From an uncultured Eubacterium sp. (GTDB taxonomy: Bacteria > Bacillota > Clostridia > Lachnospirales > Lachnospiraceae), in NCBI GenBank assembly GCA_905236295.1, contig CAJOQF010000167.1, forward strand, positions 1 to 9,321: DNA of 9,321 nt, written 5' to 3'. The translations under genes were made by a program, and so were the position numbers. Every line of letters begins with the position of its first letter. Within the stretch, counting starts at the first letter, position 1. The notes under the pieces are model-generated. The model was given only the letters and a program-made list of their open reading frames with translations, searched no databases and had not been told where the DNA came from. Below are positions 7,975-9,321 of the stretch, in pieces.

Positions 7975-9321
7975 TTATTCCTTTGACTGTCTTATTATAG
8001 CCGCTGCCACTATACCCATCACCGCACCGGCGATCAAAACAAAGATTATGACCAGTATCCGTCCGCCTGCAAACACACTGGCATAGTAGGATTCATTCGC
8101 CTCGCTTTTCTTCACTGACGAGAAACTCCCGGCATTGGCAAAAAAGTACTCATCAACCTCCTGCTGTGTCACATTTCTAAGCTCAGGCCCCGAACCTCCG
8201 GTTCTGATCCCGACTCTGGCTCCATACATCAAACCTCCGGAGTAAAGTGTCGCATCCTTTTTGTCATCCTCTAAAAACAGATCGTCAGCTCTTCCGCCTT
8301 TTCCCGTATTGTTATATACCTTCATCACGCCCTGGATACAGATTCTGTAGACCCCGTCGACGAAGATACCGCCGCCGTCTTTGCCACAGCTGTTTTTAAG
8401 GAAATCGGAATCGATCAGATAAAGCTTATCATCGTTTACATATAATGCTCCGGCATAATTTCTTGCATTATTGGTTTCAAACCTGCCATTCCTTATAACA
8501 GTGCCATCATCCGTATTGCAGTATATTGCTCCACCCTCGTCTCCAGCCGAATTGTTGATGAAGGTGCAGTCTGTCATCGTAGTCTTTCCGGCATCCAGAT
8601 AGATCGCTCCGCCATCATCATTGCAATAGTTGTCCATAAACAGACATTTCGTAAGAGTGATCTTGGTTTTTCCGCTGTCGGAAAAAATGGCGCCGCCGTA
8701 ATCCTCGCTCATATTCCCCTTAAAAGACACTCCGTTAAGAACCGCTGTGCCTCCATCAAAGTAGATTGCTCCACCGTTGGTATTACCCTTGGCATCCCGG
8801 GTCAGATTCTTAAACACGTTCGTGTTGTTCATAACAAGCTTTGAACTTTTACCGTCAAGTTTTATGGCTCCGCCGCGGTCATTTGTCTGATTTCCGCAGA
8901 TATTGCAGTCCTCCACGATAACCGAGCCGCCGTCCTTAATGTGGATACCACCTGCGCCGTCTTCACTGGCTCCGCCCATTATTGCGCCACCTGTCACATT
9001 GTATCCGTACAGATACTGCGCTTTATTCGGATTGGAGTCCTTCAAGGTAAGGACAGCTCCCTTTGCCACATTTATAACTTCCCCGTCATCATCCTGACTG
9101 TTTCCTCTCTGCCTGTCGATGTTATAACCGTTTAAGTCTATGGTTATCTTTTTGTTTCCGGGAACCCAGATATGTCCGTCGTCAAAGCAGTCAATCTTAT
9201 CCTTTGATCCATCCAGTCCCGGAACGTGTTTCCTTTGGACATCCACGCCCAGATCATACTTTGAATGACTGTAGTTACTTCCGTTCATCGAGTGTTTGCC
9301 TTTCGATGTCCATGACTTCCA
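7975..9321 (-). CDS. Membrane-anchored beta-helix surface protein with Pmp-like GGA[IL]/FxxN repeats (5' end outside window)
   Basis: No specific function can be named. The visible 448 residues are the C-terminal part of a right-handed parallel beta-helix protein. The frame is open to base 9321 (reading WKSWTSKGKHS before the first Met at 9288) and no signal peptide is seen, so the true start lies outside. Counting from the Met at 9288: the lead-in IWVPGNKKITIDLNGYNID (40-58) is typical of the first beta-helix rung, residues 113-308 hold eight GG-type repeats, and residues 411-432 are a C-terminal membrane helix followed by the short tail RQSKE. FxxN motifs alternate with GGAI as in chlamydial polymorphic membrane proteins, but there is no autotransporter barrel. 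It is likely displayed outside the membrane as an adhesin or wall-facing protein (inference). It ends 38 nt upstream of the atp -35 box, with no clear terminator between. Confidence 0.85.
   Translation of the reverse strand, partial: WKSWTSKGKHSMNGSNYSHSKYDLGVDVQRKHVPGLDGSKDKIDCFDDGHIWVPGNKKITIDLNGYNIDRQRGNSQDDDGEVINVAKGAVLTLKDSNPNKAQYLYGYNVTGGAIMGGASEDGAGGIHIKDGGSVIVEDCNICGNQTNDRGGAIKLDGKSSKLVMNNTNVFKNLTRDAKGNTNGGAIYFDGGTAVLNGVSFKGNMSEDYGGAIFSDSGKTKITLTKCLFMDNYCNDDGGAIYLDAGKTTMTDCTFINNSAGDEGGAIYCNTDDGTVIRNGRFETNNARNYAGALYVNDDKLYLIDSDFLKNSCGKDGGGIFVDGVYRICIQGVMKVYNNTGKGGRADDLFLEDDKKDATLYSGGLMYGARVGIRTGGSGPELRNVTQQEVDEYFFANAGSFSSVKKSEANESYYASVFAGGRILVIIFVLIAGAVMGIVAAAIIRQSKE
8365..8952 (-). 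repeat. Eight degenerate beta-helix repeats of about 26 residues
   Basis: The GG doublets start at 8952, 8874, 8775, 8697, 8613, 8535, 8454 and 8376, giving steps of 78, 99, 78, 84, 78, 81 and 78 bases. Motifs in order are GGIHI, GGAIKL, GGAIYF, GGAIFS, GGAIYL, GGAIYC, AGALYV and GGGIFV. FKGN, FMDN, FINN, FETN and FLKN each begin exactly nine residues before the following GG-type motif. The 99-base step contains a short insertion (RDAKGNT). Conservation is at protein level; the DNA copies have diverged, so this is not a young tandem duplication. Confidence 0.85.

Noticed and set aside
7942..7985. Terminator after the beta-helix gene
   Set aside because: Only a 5-bp AGGAA/TTCCT pairing with a long loop is possible and there is no following T tract. 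Read-through into the atp operon cannot be excluded.
8365..8952. CRISPR-like or young tandem DNA repeat
   Set aside because: The period is regular only at protein level; the DNA units differ greatly and are in frame with a beta-helix protein.
9286..9288. ATG at 9288 as the true start of the beta-helix protein
   Set aside because: The frame is open upstream to the window edge, no signal peptide follows this Met although the protein has a surface architecture, and only a weak AAAGG site precedes it. The gene is treated as 5'-truncated.

Overview
The window is a housekeeping bioenergetics locus with every gene on the minus strand. Read in the direction of transcription, it holds the 3' part of a surface beta-helix protein gene, a complete eight-gene F1Fo ATP synthase operon, and most of an NhaC-type Na+/H+ antiporter gene. 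The organism looks like a low-to-mid GC Gram-positive, most likely a clostridial member of the Lachnospiraceae (Butyrivibrio-like). That is an inference from the strong AGGAGG-type ribosome sites, a consensus sigma-A promoter, the sequence style of the F1 subunits, and a surface protein with a C-terminal membrane anchor and no outer-membrane barrel. No 16S or other marker is present to fix the taxon.

Layout from high to low coordinates. (1) 9321-7975: the C-terminal 448 codons of a right-handed beta-helix protein with eight GGA[IL]-type repeats, most preceded by FxxN-type motifs, ending in a transmembrane anchor. Its true start lies beyond the window. (2) 7974-7841: an intergenic region with a near-perfect promoter (TTGACA-N16-TATAAT) and an 8-bp stem-loop at the predicted transcript start. 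(3) 7840-1535: atpB, atpE, atpF, atpH, atpA, atpG, atpD and atpC in the classic bacterial order, with overlaps or gaps of 35 nt or less. (4) 1534-1377: a strong intrinsic terminator, a possible promoter overlapping it, and a short AT-rich palindrome. (5) 1376-1: nhaC, whose C-terminus runs off the window.

How they work together: subunits a, b and c form the membrane ion channel and rotor, delta and b form the stator, and alpha, beta, gamma and epsilon form the catalytic head. The c subunit keeps the essential carboxylate but lacks the Gln and Ser ligands of the well-studied Na+-type rotor, so H+ coupling is the better guess. The neighbouring NhaC could then link the H+ and Na+ gradients. No wholly new system is visible. 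The points most worth a second look are the acidic AtpB tail that runs through the atpE start, the 5'-terminal stem-loop of the atp transcript, the promoter/terminator overlap before nhaC, and the chlamydial-Pmp-like repeat pattern in the surface protein.
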